Shown here in pieces: positions 16,677 to 29,553 of a stretch of DNA of 44,149 nucleotides. Under the pieces are notes generated by a model. It was not told the DNA's origin. It did no database searches and worked only from the letters and a program-made list of their open reading frames with translations. The position numbers and the translations under genes were made by a program. The first letter of the stretch is position 1, and every line of letters starts with the position of its first letter. Source of the DNA: an uncultured Desulfovibrio sp. (lineage in GTDB: Bacteria > Desulfobacterota > Desulfovibrionia > Desulfovibrionales > Desulfovibrionaceae); assembly GCA_944327295.1 (NCBI GenBank), contig CALVHF010000009.1:1-44149 (forward strand), written 5' to 3'.

Positions 16677-17864
16677 CTAGGCAAGGGATGCCATGACTTC
16701 CCTGGCAGAGGTCAGCATGTAGTCAAAGTCCTCGTCACTCATCCACAGATGGAAGGGGAAGGAAACCATGGTATCGTAGAACAGATCGCCGTTGGGGCAG
16801 TCGGCGCTGCCCAGTCCCAGCCGCTTATAGTAGTCGTAGCGGTTGAGGGGAATGTACTGCACCACGCACTTGATGCCCTTTTCCTCGTACATGGCACGCA
16901 TGAAGGCATCACGCTTTTCCTGGCCCGAGGTCATGCGGGCAACCAGCAGGTGGTAGTTGTGCCTGCGGCTCTCCTCTCGCAAGAATTCCAGTTCCGGATA
17001 ATCCGCCATGCCGTCGATGAAGCGCAGGGCGCGTTCCCTCTTGGCATCGTTGATGGCATCAATGCGCTCCAGAAGCTTGGTGCCCAGGGCGCATTCCACT
17101 TCGCCCAGGCTGTAGTTGTTGGGCTGCAGCATCATGCCGTCCAGCATGGGCATGTCCACATTGCCCATGGCAGGCTTCCAGTAGTCCTTGCGCTCGAAAT
17201 TGTAGGCGCAGTGGCCGTTGTGGCGCACCATGGGCACAACGGGCCACAGGGCCGGATCCCTGACATAGAGCATGCCGCCTTCGCCAAGGGTGGTCAGATT
17301 CTTGTGGGAATGGAAGGAAAAGGTGGCCATGTCGCCGAAGCTGCCGGCCTTCTGGCCGTTCAGTTCGGAGCCGATGGCCTGGGCCGCATCCTCGATGAGG
17401 ATCACCTTGCGCTCGCGGCACAGGGCCACGATTTCAGGCATGTCGGCCACATAGCCGTACAGATGCACCACAACCACGGCCCTGGTCCGCGGCGTCATGG
17501 CCTTCTCAATGGTCTTGGCCGTCACCACGTGGGTGTGCAGATCCACATCGCACCAGGCCATTTGGGCGCCCTTCTTGATATAGGGGTAGGCAGAGGCCGT
17601 GAAAGTATGCGAGGGCATGACGACCTCGTCGCCCGGCTTGAAGCAGCACAGCTGGGCAGACAGCTCCAGGGCCGAAGCGCCGTTCATCATGGTAAAGCAG
17701 CTGCCCTGAGGCACATTCTGGTATCTGGCAAAGGCTGCCTCAAATTCCTGCATGTAGCGCCCCTGGGTCAGAGGCTCGGCAGTGCGCATGGCTTCTACCA
17801 CGACAGCTATTTCTTCTTCTGTATAACGGATGGAACGTCCGCTGAAATTGATACGAAGATCCAT
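16677..17864 (-). CDS. kdnA: KdnA-like 8-amino-Kdo aminotransferase (DegT family)
   Basis: A 395-residue PLP-dependent aminotransferase of the DegT/DnrJ/EryC1/StrS family. Visible are MNGASALELSAQLC, the PLP-binding IEDAAQAIGSELNG with its Asp, and SFHSHKNLTTLGEGGM with the Schiff-base Lys. The sequence, including AMRTAEPLTQGRY and RHNGHCAYNFERKDYW, agrees with what I remember of KdnA from Shewanella, which aminates 8-oxo-Kdo to 8-amino-3,8-dideoxy-octulosonate. The upstream KdnB-like gene supports this. ATG 17864 is taken because the family begins at MDLRINFSG; GGAG is 10 nt before it. A terminator separates it from kdnB, so it may have its own promoter. Confidence 0.85.
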   Translation of the reverse strand: MDLRINFSGRSIRYTEEEIAVVVEAMRTAEPLTQGRYMQEFEAAFARYQNVPQGSCFTMMNGASALELSAQLCCFKPGDEVVMPSHTFTASAYPYIKKGAQMAWCDVDLHTHVVTAKTIEKAMTPRTRAVVVVHLYGYVADMPEIVALCRERKVILIEDAAQAIGSELNGQKAGSFGDMATFSFHSHKNLTTLGEGGMLYVRDPALWPVVPMVRHNGHCAYNFERKDYWKPAMGNVDMPMLDGMMLQPNNYSLGEVECALGTKLLERIDAINDAKRERALRFIDGMADYPELEFLREESRRHNYHLLVARMTSGQEKRDAFMRAMYEEKGIKCVVQYIPLNRYDYYKRLGLGSADCPNGDLFYDTMVSFPFHLWMSDEDFDYMLTSAREVMASLA

Positions 17865-17956
17865 GGTCTTTGAACTCCACATCATGAAACGCAGCAAGCA
17901 TCGGGGCTCTGCGTCATGCAAACGGCGTATGCCTGCTCTCCTGTTTTTCCCTGCCA

Positions 17957-18020
17957 GAAAAAACAGAAAAACTTGCCCCCGGCGCGGGCTTTTTGCGAGA
18001 AGCCTGTGCCGGGAAGCAAG
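17957..18020 (-). terminator. Strong rho-independent terminator between kdnB and kdnA
   Basis: On the minus strand a long stem runs from CTTGCTTCCCGGC (ending at 18020) to GCCGGGGGCAAG (starting near 17972), with an inner AGGCTT/AAAGCC pairing, followed by a T-rich tail TTTTTCTGTTTTTT at 17958-17971. It lies 20 nt beyond the kdnB stop. The orientation would end kdnB transcription before kdnA. Confidence 0.75.
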
Positions 18021-18040
18021 ATATGCTCTTCAGATACAAA

Positions 18041-19129
18041 TTACATGCGCTTGAAGCGGGCAGTGACATTCTCGAGCGTCAGGACAGAACGGAAATTCGG
18101 TCCCAGGGCATTGGTAAGCGGCTTTTCGTGCACAATGCTTGCGCCATAGAGCTGTTCGTACTGAGCCTCGGTCAGATTCTGGCAGATGCCCTTCTTCAGC
18201 TGCACACCCTGCTTGTCCATCATCTCCATCATTTCCGTGTACTGCTTCGGATAGATGTCTTCCAGCACGGACAGGGCGTAGCAGTTGGCTATGCCGTGGT
18301 GCATGTGCAGTACCATGGAGAGACCGGCACTCAGAGGATGGACAACGCCCACGAAGCCTGCAGCAAGACCGCCCAGGTAGGAGGCAATCATGAGCTTTTC
18401 CCTGTTTTCGGGAGCCATCATGTCATCGGAGAGGAAGACCTGTCTGGACAGGTCGATGGCCTTTTCGGCCAGGGCATCCACAACGACATTGCGGTAGGAA
18501 CCGGACAGGCTCTCGAAGCAGTGCATGTAGGTGTCAATGCCCGTATAGAAAAACTGTTCCCTAGGCACGGTGACAAGCAGGTCGGGATCTAGGACAAGCT
18601 GATCGAACATGGTGAAATCGCTGTTCATGCCCAGCTTGAGATTCTTGACCTCGTTGCACAGCACACCCGTGCGGGAGGACTCGGAGCCGGTCCCGGACAG
18701 GGTCGGGCAGCCGATCTTGTAGGGGGCGGGATTCTTGACCAGTTCCCAGCCCTGATAGTCTTCGGCCCTGCCCGGATTGGTGAGCAGGTTGCCGACACAC
18801 TTGCAGGTGTCCATGGTGGCACCGCCACCAAAGGCCAGCAGGACAGAAGCGGTGCGACCGTCAAGTTCCTTCCTGACCTGCTCCGTGTACATGTCTATGC
18901 CGTCTGTGGTGGGCTCTTCCGTCGTGTCCACGAAGACAACGATATCTTCCCCGGCAATGGGCAAACGATCCGGCAGATCGTTGTGTTTGAAGAAGTGATC
19001 AAAGAACCATACTGCAGGTTCTCCGTTTTCCCTGTGCGGGGCAATGATGCCCTCAAGCTGGGAGATGGATCCTTGGCCAATCATGACATGGCCAACATTC
19101 TTGGCATTCCGGTATGAAGTCTCTGCCAT
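18041..19129 (-). CDS. kdnB: KdnB-like 3-deoxy-manno-octulosonate 8-oxidase (iron-type alcohol dehydrogenase)
   Basis: A 362-residue member of the iron-containing alcohol dehydrogenases. It has the nucleotide-binding LLAFGGGATMDTCK, PTLSGTGSESSRTGVL, and the metal ligands Asp and His in GIDTYMHCFE and two His in VVHPLSAGLSMVLHMHHG. The segment TNPGRAEDYQGW and the text around it match my memory of KdnB, which oxidises the C8 hydroxyl of Kdo so that KdnA can aminate it. Pairing with a DegT aminotransferase next door is the same arrangement as in Shewanella. GC-rich 195 nt precede it, with no clear promoter; a hairpin CTTCCGGA/TCCGGAAG is at 19244-19268. Confidence 0.85.
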   Translation of the reverse strand: MAETSYRNAKNVGHVMIGQGSISQLEGIIAPHRENGEPAVWFFDHFFKHNDLPDRLPIAGEDIVVFVDTTEEPTTDGIDMYTEQVRKELDGRTASVLLAFGGGATMDTCKCVGNLLTNPGRAEDYQGWELVKNPAPYKIGCPTLSGTGSESSRTGVLCNEVKNLKLGMNSDFTMFDQLVLDPDLLVTVPREQFFYTGIDTYMHCFESLSGSYRNVVVDALAEKAIDLSRQVFLSDDMMAPENREKLMIASYLGGLAAGFVGVVHPLSAGLSMVLHMHHGIANCYALSVLEDIYPKQYTEMMEMMDKQGVQLKKGICQNLTEAQYEQLYGASIVHEKPLTNALGPNFRSVLTLENVTARFKRM

Positions 19130-19324
19130 TCATGTTCTCCAGAGAGACCTGGAAGCTCTGCCGCCCTGCACAATACAGGGGTTCAAGACTTCCTTGCGAG
19201 GGTAAAGGCTGAATGAAAAGGGAATGGGACTGTTCCAGAAACGCTTCCGGAAGGACGCCCTCCGGAAGGCTTGCGTCCAGGCGAGCGTGTTCCCGGGACC
19301 TGTTTTGCGGGAGACGGCAGCCCC

Positions 19325-20194
19325 CTACAGTCCGAGGCGGCTGCGCCAGGACAGCATGGTGTTCTGCAGGAGCATGGCTATGGTCATGGGGCCGACACCA
19401 CCGGGCACGGGGGTAATGGCCCGTACCTTGCCGCGGACATTATCATAGTCCACATCGCCGCACAGGCCCTGCTCGGTCCTGTTGATGCCCACGTCAATGA
19501 CAACGGCGCCTTCCTTGACCATGTCGGCAGTGATGAATTTCGGTCGGCCAATGGCGGCAAAGAGGAAATCCGCCTCGCGGCAGACCGAAGCCAGATCGGC
19601 CGTCTGGGAATGACAGACCGTGACCGTGGCATTGCCGAACTTCCCAGGTCGCATGAGCAGGGAGGCGAGCGGCTTGCCCACAATGTTGGAGCGGCCCACG
19701 ACAACGGCCTTCCGGCCTTCGGTGGGCAGGTCATAGCGGCGCAGAAGCTCTATAACGCCGGCAGGCGTACAGGACACGAAGCCCGGCAGCCCCAGCACGA
19801 GCCGACCCACGCTCACGGGGTGAAAACCGTCCACGTCCTTGTCGGGATCAATGGCCAGAAGGCACTTGTTGGCATCCAGCCCCTCCGGCAGGGGCAGCTG
19901 CAGGAGGATGCCGTCCACCTCGGATTTGCCGTTCAGGGAAGCAATAAGCTCAAGCAGCTCCGTCTGGGAAACCGTTGCAGGCAGCCGATAGGCAAGGGAA
20001 CGTATGCCTGCCTGTTCGCAGGCCCGTTCCTTGTTGCGCACATAGACCTGAGAGGCAGGATCCTCGCCAACCAGAATGACGGCCAGTCCCGGAGCCCGCA
20101 GGCCCCTGGAGACTGCATCTCGAATTTCACTGCTGATTTCTCCGCGCACATCCGCGGCTGTCTTCTTACCATCTAATATAAGCACGTGGGACAC
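19325..20194 (-). CDS. folD: Bifunctional methylenetetrahydrofolate dehydrogenase/cyclohydrolase (FolD)
   Basis: FolD interconverts methylene-, methenyl- and 10-formyl-tetrahydrofolate in the cytosol, feeding purine synthesis. The 289-residue protein shows [18 protein letters not shown] with the catalytic Lys in the later part of the N-terminal domain, [20 protein letters not shown], and the NADP-binding [14 protein letters not shown]. The start is a GTG (20194), close behind GAGG, and a second GTG at 20185 has better spacing; I keep the longer form with low certainty. It follows eno by 99 nt that hold a 12-bp hairpin. Confidence 0.93.
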   Translation of the reverse strand: MSHVLILDGKKTAADVRGEISSEIRDAVSRGLRAPGLAVILVGEDPASQVYVRNKERACEQAGIRSLAYRLPATVSQTELLELIASLNGKSEVDGILLQLPLPEGLDANKCLLAIDPDKDVDGFHPVSVGRLVLGLPGFVSCTPAGVIELLRRYDLPTEGRKAVVVGRSNIVGKPLASLLMRPGKFGNATVTVCHSQTADLASVCREADFLFAAIGRPKFITADMVKEGAVVIDVGINRTEQGLCGDVDYDNVRGKVRAITPVPGGVGPMTIAMLLQNTMLSWRSRLGL

Positions 20195-20242
20195 ATCCTC
20201 AAGAACCCTGAAGGCTGCCGTGCCCGCCAGGTTCTTTGTTTG

Positions 20243-20271
20243 CAGGGGCCAGGCTCATGGCCTGGCCCCTG
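20243..20271 (-). promoter_or_regulatory. Perfect 12-bp hairpin between eno and folD
   Basis: CAGGGGCCAGGC and GCCTGGCCCCTG form a perfect stem with a 5-nt loop (TCATG on plus, CATGA on minus). Neither strand has a run of T after the stem, so it is not a standard intrinsic terminator. It may set the eno:folD expression ratio by protecting or processing the message. Confidence 0.5.
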
Positions 20272-20293
20272 ACGGCAAGGGGTTGGTTACAGG

Positions 20294-24365
<4,072 letters not shown>

Positions 24366-24454
24366 CCGGCTCGCCGGACTGCAGATGCTGCCACGCATCC
24401 TCCTGCCTCCCAGGCCTGCTTTCTCAAGAGGAGACTGCTGAAGACATTTCTCAC

Positions 24455-24490
24455 AAAGGCGCCGCACTGACAACCAAGGGTGGCGCCTTT
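24455..24490 (+). terminator. Attenuator-like hairpin between mreB and mreC
   Basis: AAAGGCGCC (24455-24463) pairs with GGCGCCTTT (24482-24490) around an 18-nt loop and is followed by one more T (TTTTGC). The T run is short, so termination would be partial. This would give more mreB than mreC, as expected for a filament protein. Confidence 0.5.
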
Positions 24491-24521
24491 TGCATAATGA
24501 CACGTTAAGGACAGACACTCT

Positions 24522-25448
24522 GTGAGCTTTCGCCACTCACTCATATTTACAGGTCTTTTGCTTGTGCTCTTTCTGGCCATGTATACATGGAACCGCAGCA
24601 CAGGTATTCTGGACACGTTTGCAACCAATATCGGCCTGGAACTGACAGGGGTCGTCATCAATCCTATTCGTCACATACAGGACACCATCTCCGGCACGTG
24701 GAACAACTACATTGATCTGGTCCATGTGCGCGAGGAAAACATTCAGCTGACCAAGCGCGTGCGCGAGCTTGAGGCACAGCTTTTGGCCCACAGCGAGGAC
24801 ATGGCCGAGCTGCGCAGGCTCAGGGAACTGCTCAGACTGCCTGTGGACATTTCCTGGACGCCCATTGGCGCCCGGATTCTGGCCGGGCGCCTTGGCCCCA
24901 ATTCCCAGCTTGAATCCTTTTCCATCAACCGGGGCTACACCACGGGAGCAGCTCCGGGCACGCCCATTGTCACCCACAAGGGCCTGCTCGGGCGAGTGCT
25001 CAGGGCTGCGCCCCACACGGCCACGGCCCTTCTGCTGACCAATCCCATGAGCCGTATCGCGGTCTTCACCCAGAAAAGCCGCACGCCCGGCATCCTGACT
25101 GGGACAGGCCCCAGCAACCCTATGGAAGTCCGCTATATGGACAGAGCCACCAAGGCCGAACCTGGCGAAATCCTAGTGACCTCGGGCCTGGACGGCAAAT
25201 ACCCCAAGGGCATTCCTGTGGCCCGCATCATTTCTATAGAGCCTTCCAACTATACAGAATTCATGACCATCTATGCCGAGCCCCTTGTGGACATGCAGCA
25301 TACGGAAGAAGTGCTGCTCCTCGAGCCCACAGGTGTGGTGCGGCCTCCGGAACCGGCGACCCCCATGCCGGAATTCATCGGACCTCCCCTGCCGAGCTTC
25401 CTGTCCGGCAGTGACAAGGATGAAGAGGACGCGCAGACTCGTCCCTAG
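24522..25448 (+). CDS. mreC: Rod shape-determining protein MreC
   Basis: MreC is a bitopic membrane protein of the elongasome that activates PBP2/RodA. The 308-residue protein has one N-terminal membrane segment (LIFTGLLLVLFLAMYTW), a coiled coil at about 65-105 (VREENIQLTKRVRELEAQLL), then two beta domains with SFSINRGYTTGAAPGTPIV and LVTSGLDGKYPKGIPVARI. It ends in a proline-rich, acidic tail. The start is a GTG with AAGGA about ten bases upstream. The TAG stop is made of the first three bases of the 97-bp element; the reconstructed empty site has the same stop, so the protein is likely not truncated. Confidence 0.93.
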   Translation: MSFRHSLIFTGLLLVLFLAMYTWNRSTGILDTFATNIGLELTGVVINPIRHIQDTISGTWNNYIDLVHVREENIQLTKRVRELEAQLLAHSEDMAELRRLRELLRLPVDISWTPIGARILAGRLGPNSQLESFSINRGYTTGAAPGTPIVTHKGLLGRVLRAAPHTATALLLTNPMSRIAVFTQKSRTPGILTGTGPSNPMEVRYMDRATKAEPGEILVTSGLDGKYPKGIPVARIISIEPSNYTEFMTIYAEPLVDMQHTEEVLLLEPTGVVRPPEPATPMPEFIGPPLPSFLSGSDKDEEDAQTRP

Positions 25449-25542
25449 TGTCTAAATTGATAAATTCGTCTACTTACATCTAGTTGAAATTACTACATTT
25501 CATTGTCTAGATATCATGACATAATTTTAAAATTAGACACTA
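25446..25542 (+). mobile_element. 97-bp MITE, copy 2, inserted in the mreC stop codon
   Basis: Identical in all 97 positions to copy 1 (13630-13726) read on the opposite strand. The ends are TAGTGTCTAA and TTAGACACTA. Removing the element with one TA restores CCCTAGGAGGTG, in which the mreC stop TAG overlaps the GGAGG ribosome site of mreD. The insertion target is CTAG. It has the same orientation relative to transcription as copy 1. Inside, TTGTCT and TTTAAA lie 17 nt apart and could be a weak outward promoter toward mreD, but this is a guess. Confidence 0.85.
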
Positions 25543-25558
25543 GGAGGTGCCTTCCGTC

Positions 25559-26038
25559 ATGGCTGTGATGCAAAACATCCTGGGATGGCTGGCCTTTCTG
25601 TGCTGTGCCATCATTGTGCAGACCTACGTCCCCGGCTTGGATGCCCTCATTGTCGGCATCATCTTGGTGACCCAAGAACGGGATTACAAGACCATGGTCT
25701 GGCTGCTTCCTGCCACCATACTCCTGCAGGAAGGCATGGGCAGCCAGTACTTTGGCGCGTCCATTCTCTACGTCATCTGCTTTTTCTTTCTGTACAGAAT
25801 TTCGCGTGCCCTTGCCCTGGCTTCAAGGGCTGCTTTTGTCATTCTCGTTTCCCTGGGCATGGGCGCCCTGCGCGTGTTTCTCGGCTGGTTCTTTGCCACG
25901 CTGCAGAACACACCCTATACCATGACAGGCATTGTCTATGACGGACTGCTTGAAGCAGTCTACATTCTGATTGCTTGGGTTCTTCTCTCACGTTTGCGGC
26001 GGGTTGTGGTCCATGAAGAAAAGAAAACTGAATCTTGA
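25559..26038 (+). CDS. mreD: Rod shape-determining protein MreD
   Basis: A 159-residue integral membrane protein of the elongasome, with about five hydrophobic segments (for example ILGWLAFLCCAIIVQTYV, ILYVICFFFLYRI and AAFVILVSLGMGALRVFLGW). MreD sequences are poorly conserved; the call rests on size, topology and place between mreC and mrdA. I start at ATG 25559, 11 nt after GGAGG; a GTG at 25547 overlaps that site and an ATG at 25568 is also possible. The 97-bp element now stands between it and mreC. Its end overlaps mrdA by 26 nt. Confidence 0.88.
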   Translation: MAVMQNILGWLAFLCCAIIVQTYVPGLDALIVGIILVTQERDYKTMVWLLPATILLQEGMGSQYFGASILYVICFFFLYRISRALALASRAAFVILVSLGMGALRVFLGWFFATLQNTPYTMTGIVYDGLLEAVYILIAWVLLSRLRRVVVHEEKKTES

Positions 26039-27956
26039 GACACTGCCTGACCTGCAGGCCGCCCAGGAAAACGACCCGAAAATACGCATAAACAAGGAAA
26101 ATACAGAGGCCTATCAGCCACCACGCAACGGCATCATTCTCCTGGAAGTGCTGATTACCCTCTTCTTTATCGTCTTTGTCTCGCGCTTCTGGATTTTGCA
26201 GGTACATCAGGGGGCGGACTTTGCCAGACAGGCACAGAACAATCACTGGCGCGAAGAACGTATTTCCGCACCGCGGGGCCGCATCTTCGATCAGCACGGC
26301 CGCGTGCTGGCAGACAACCGTACCACCTACGGCCTCTCCCTGGTCCGGGACGACATACGGGATCTGACGGCCACCCTGGCCCAGGTCAGCGTCTGGACAG
26401 GCGTTCCCCTGGAGCAGGTGGAGGAACGCTACCGCCAGAGCCGCTTCAAGGTGAAGTCCTTCGAGCCCCTCCTCCTGGCCACGGATCTGGACTTTGATCT
26501 CATGGCCCGCATCGAGTCCGAGCTTTATGCCTGGCCCGGTCTGGAAATCGTGGTGCTTACCAAGCGCAGCTACCCCGAAAAGGACATTCTGGCCCACATC
26601 CTAGGCTATGTGGCCGAAGCCAATGAACGCGAGCTGGACAAGGACGCGGATCTGGCCATGGGTGATCTGGTCGGCAAGGCAGGCCTCGAGCTGACCCAGG
26701 AAAAAAAGCTGCGAGGCAAGAAAGGCCTGTACGACATAGAAGTAGACGCGTCCGGCCACATGGTGGATCGCTTCCTGCGCGAGGAACCGCAGAGCGGTGT
26801 GGACCTCAGACTGGCCATAGACTGCGAGATGCAGCAGGCCTGCTGGGATGCCCTGGGCAGCCAGGCCGGCTCCATCGTGGTCATGGAGCCGGAGACGGGC
26901 AAGCTCAGGGCCGTGGTCACGGCACCGGCCTATGACAATAATCTCTTTGCCGAGGGCATCTCCCACCGCGACTGGAATGCCCTGCGCAATTCTCCGCGCT
27001 TTCCCCTGCAGAACAGGGTCATACAGAGCGTCTACCCGCCTGGCTCCGTGTGGAAGCTGCTCATGGCCGCCTGCCTCATGGAAAACGGCATTTCTCCGTC
27101 CGAAACCGTGTTCTGCGGGGGCCAGACCAAGCTGGGCAACCAGATTTTTCGCTGCTGGAAGCACAGCGGTCACGGCAGGCAGAACCTGGAACAGGCCCTG
27201 GTCAATTCCTGCGACGTCTACTTCTATCTCATGGCCGAACGCATAGGCATAGACAAGATTGAAGAATATGCGCATGCCTGCGGGTTCGGACAAAGGACAG
27301 GCATTGACCTGCCCCACGAAAAATCCGGCCTTGTGCCTTCCAGGGAATGGAAAAAGCGCCGGCACAAGCGCGTCTGGACACGCGGAGATACCTACAATGT
27401 CTCCATAGGCCAGGGATTTACGCTGATTACGCCCGTGCAGATTGCCGTCTATGTGTCCGGCCTGCTCAACGGCGGCGAGATTCTCAAGCCCCTGCTCCTG
27501 GATACGGACGAAAAGGATGTGCGCATGCGCATTCCGGCACGTCCCCAGACCATCAGCTTCATCGTCAATGCCATGCGCAAGACGGCCAGCAGCGGCACGG
27601 CACGAGTCGTACGCCGCACGGATGCCGACATGGGCGGCAAGACGGGCACAGCCCAGGTCGTCAAGCTGGGCAAGACCAGGCGCAAGAGCAGCGAACTGGC
27701 CTGGAAGGAACGGGATCACGCATGGATAGCCACCTGGGGCCGCAAGAACGACAAGACCTATGTGGTCATTGTCATGGTCGAGCACGGTGGCGGCGGATCC
27801 AGTGTGGCCGGGCCCATTGCAGCAAAGGTCTATGACTATCTCTTCAGCGAGGAACGCATGGGGACAGAGGCCGGACAGAGGGCGGGCGCGTCCGGCACAG
27901 GCACGGACGCGAACAGACCTCGCGAACCGGCTGTCCAGGCCCGCAAATCGCGCTGA
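26013..27956 (+). CDS. mrdA: Penicillin-binding protein 2 (MrdA), elongasome transpeptidase
   Basis: PBP2 cross-links peptidoglycan during rod elongation in partnership with RodA. The 647-residue protein has a short cytoplasmic N-terminus, one membrane anchor (GIILLEVLITLFFIVFVSRF), a pedestal domain with ISAPRGRIFDQHGRVLADN, and the transpeptidase domain with the active site SVWK (Ser345, Lys348), SCD at 399-401 and KTG at 543-545. ATG 26013 lies inside the mreD end, implying translational coupling; the open frame before it is not used. rodA follows after 80 nt. The C-terminal tail after the KTG domain is Gly/Ala/Arg-rich. Confidence 0.95.
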   Translation: MKKRKLNLETLPDLQAAQENDPKIRINKENTEAYQPPRNGIILLEVLITLFFIVFVSRFWILQVHQGADFARQAQNNHWREERISAPRGRIFDQHGRVLADNRTTYGLSLVRDDIRDLTATLAQVSVWTGVPLEQVEERYRQSRFKVKSFEPLLLATDLDFDLMARIESELYAWPGLEIVVLTKRSYPEKDILAHILGYVAEANERELDKDADLAMGDLVGKAGLELTQEKKLRGKKGLYDIEVDASGHMVDRFLREEPQSGVDLRLAIDCEMQQACWDALGSQAGSIVVMEPETGKLRAVVTAPAYDNNLFAEGISHRDWNALRNSPRFPLQNRVIQSVYPPGSVWKLLMAACLMENGISPSETVFCGGQTKLGNQIFRCWKHSGHGRQNLEQALVNSCDVYFYLMAERIGIDKIEEYAHACGFGQRTGIDLPHEKSGLVPSREWKKRRHKRVWTRGDTYNVSIGQGFTLITPVQIAVYVSGLLNGGEILKPLLLDTDEKDVRMRIPARPQTISFIVNAMRKTASSGTARVVRRTDADMGGKTGTAQVVKLGKTRRKSSELAWKERDHAWIATWGRKNDKTYVVIVMVEHGGGGSSVAGPIAAKVYDYLFSEERMGTEAGQRAGASGTGTDANRPREPAVQARKSR

Positions 27957-28036
27957 TCCTGTGTGCCAGGCGGCCCGGGGCTGCTAAAAAGGGCGGTCCC
28001 CTTCATTCATGACGATGTGCCGTTCACGGAAAATGT

Positions 28037-29149
28037 ATGGAAAAAAAACAGCCTCTTCTCAGACATCTTAACTGGGCCCTGCTCGTCTGTGCGCTGGCCC
28101 TGTTTGCAGTGGGAGAGATGAACCTCATCTCGGCCAGCGGCACACGCCTTGAGTCAGGGCTGACCCTGGCCAGCTTCTATCAGCGCCAGTTCCTCTGGGG
28201 GCTGCTTGGACTTGTCTGCATGAGCCTGACCATGAGCTTTGACTACCACCGCCTGAGCACCCTGACCTGGTATCTCTACGGCGTCACCATAGTGCTCCTG
28301 GCACTGGTGCCTCTGATCGGAACAACGGTCTACGGCGCCAAACGCTGGATCTCCCTGGGGCTGTTCAGCATACAGCCCTCGGAGCTTGCCAAGTTCGCCA
28401 TACTGCTCGTCACGGCCAAGCTCATGGCCAACGAAAGCGAACCCCTGGGCTGGAAGACCTTCGGGCAGATACTGCTGGCCACGCTGCCTCCGGTGGCTCT
28501 CATCGTCAAGCAGCCGGACCTTGGCACAACCCTCATGCTGGTCTTCATCATGGCCGGCATGGTGCTCTTTCACGGACTCAAGGCCGTGGTGTTCCGCATC
28601 TGTGCCCTGGCCCTGCCCTGCATAGGCGCCTTCATGTGGTTTGTGGGCATGCACGACTACCAGCGCCAGCGCATCCTGACCTTCCTCAATCCGGGCGAGG
28701 ATCCCCTGGGGGCCGGCTACCACATCCTGCAGTCGCGCATTGCCATAGGCTCCGGTCAGTTCTGGGGCAAGGGCTTTGCAGAAGGCACGCAGTCCCAGCT
28801 GCGCTTTCTGCCGGAACGACACTCAGACTTTGCCGTGGCTGTTTTCGGCGAGGAATGGGGCTTTGTGGGGTGTCTGGCTCTGGTGACGCTCTTTGCGCTC
28901 TTTCTCTTTTCCATTCTGACCACTGTCATCCAGGCCAAGGATCGCTTCGGCAGTCTGCTTTGTGTCGGTGTCTTCTTTTATTTTCTTCTGGAAATTACCA
29001 TTAATATGGGTATGGTTGTCGGACTCATGCCTGTCGTTGGCATTCCTCTTCCCTTTATCAGCTATGGCGGGTCTGCCACAATAATCAACTTTATCTTTAT
29101 TGGTCTTGTTCTTAACGTTTCCATGCGAAGATATGCTTTTAGAATCTAG
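28037..29149 (+). CDS. rodA: Rod shape-determining protein RodA (SEDS glycosyltransferase)
   Basis: RodA polymerises lipid II into glycan strands. The 370-residue protein has about ten membrane segments and SEDS-family features: GAKRWISLGLFSIQPSELAK, VKQPDLGTTLML with the conserved Asp, the loop FLPERHSDFAVAVFGEEWG, and near the end GLMPVVGIPLPFISYGGSA. It is the last gene of the mre operon. The final 170 nt of the gene are more A+T-rich than the rest, and the downstream 400 nt strongly so. Confidence 0.95.
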   Translation: MEKKQPLLRHLNWALLVCALALFAVGEMNLISASGTRLESGLTLASFYQRQFLWGLLGLVCMSLTMSFDYHRLSTLTWYLYGVTIVLLALVPLIGTTVYGAKRWISLGLFSIQPSELAKFAILLVTAKLMANESEPLGWKTFGQILLATLPPVALIVKQPDLGTTLMLVFIMAGMVLFHGLKAVVFRICALALPCIGAFMWFVGMHDYQRQRILTFLNPGEDPLGAGYHILQSRIAIGSGQFWGKGFAEGTQSQLRFLPERHSDFAVAVFGEEWGFVGCLALVTLFALFLFSILTTVIQAKDRFGSLLCVGVFFYFLLEITINMGMVVGLMPVVGIPLPFISYGGSATIINFIFIGLVLNVSMRRYAFRI

Positions 29150-29339
29150 CATATTGAAAACTGGCATCAGTCATTTTATGCATGCATATTAACAACTAAC
29201 ATATTAAATTTATTTTCTATTCACCCTGTAGTTCCATTGTTGTATCAGCTTTATTTTTAAAAAACAGAAGAAATTTCTAAAAATTCTTTTTTCTGTAACA
29301 CTTTGGAAAAGAAAAAAGGAACAAAAGGTTCCCTGCGAG

Positions 29340-29368
29340 TTGACGACATTTCACGGCTCAGCTAGAGT
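29340..29368 (+). promoter_or_regulatory. Candidate promoter for GAPDH in the 29150-29553 intergenic region
   Basis: TTGACG (29340-29345) and TAGAGT (29363-29368) are 17 nt apart, a fair sigma-70 match, about 185 nt before the GAPDH start. The rest of the 404-nt gap after rodA is A+T-rich at 29150-29330 and contains no supported gene; a 73-codon open frame at 29340-29561 runs into the GAPDH start and has no family features. A small stem GGAAC/GTTCC is near 29318-29332. Confidence 0.5.
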
Positions 29369-29553
29369 AAGAATGCTTAGAGAAAGTTTTTCCTTCCGGA
29401 AGAGCCTTTCGAATCACAGTTTCCCGCATGATGGCCCTTTCCCGGCTGATCGTTCCCCTCTCCAAGGACGAGACGTGCGGAGCAGCCCGAGAACAGCCCT
29501 CATATTCCGAACATCCTTTCCTTTTCCAGTTTTAAACAACGAGGTACACTCCA

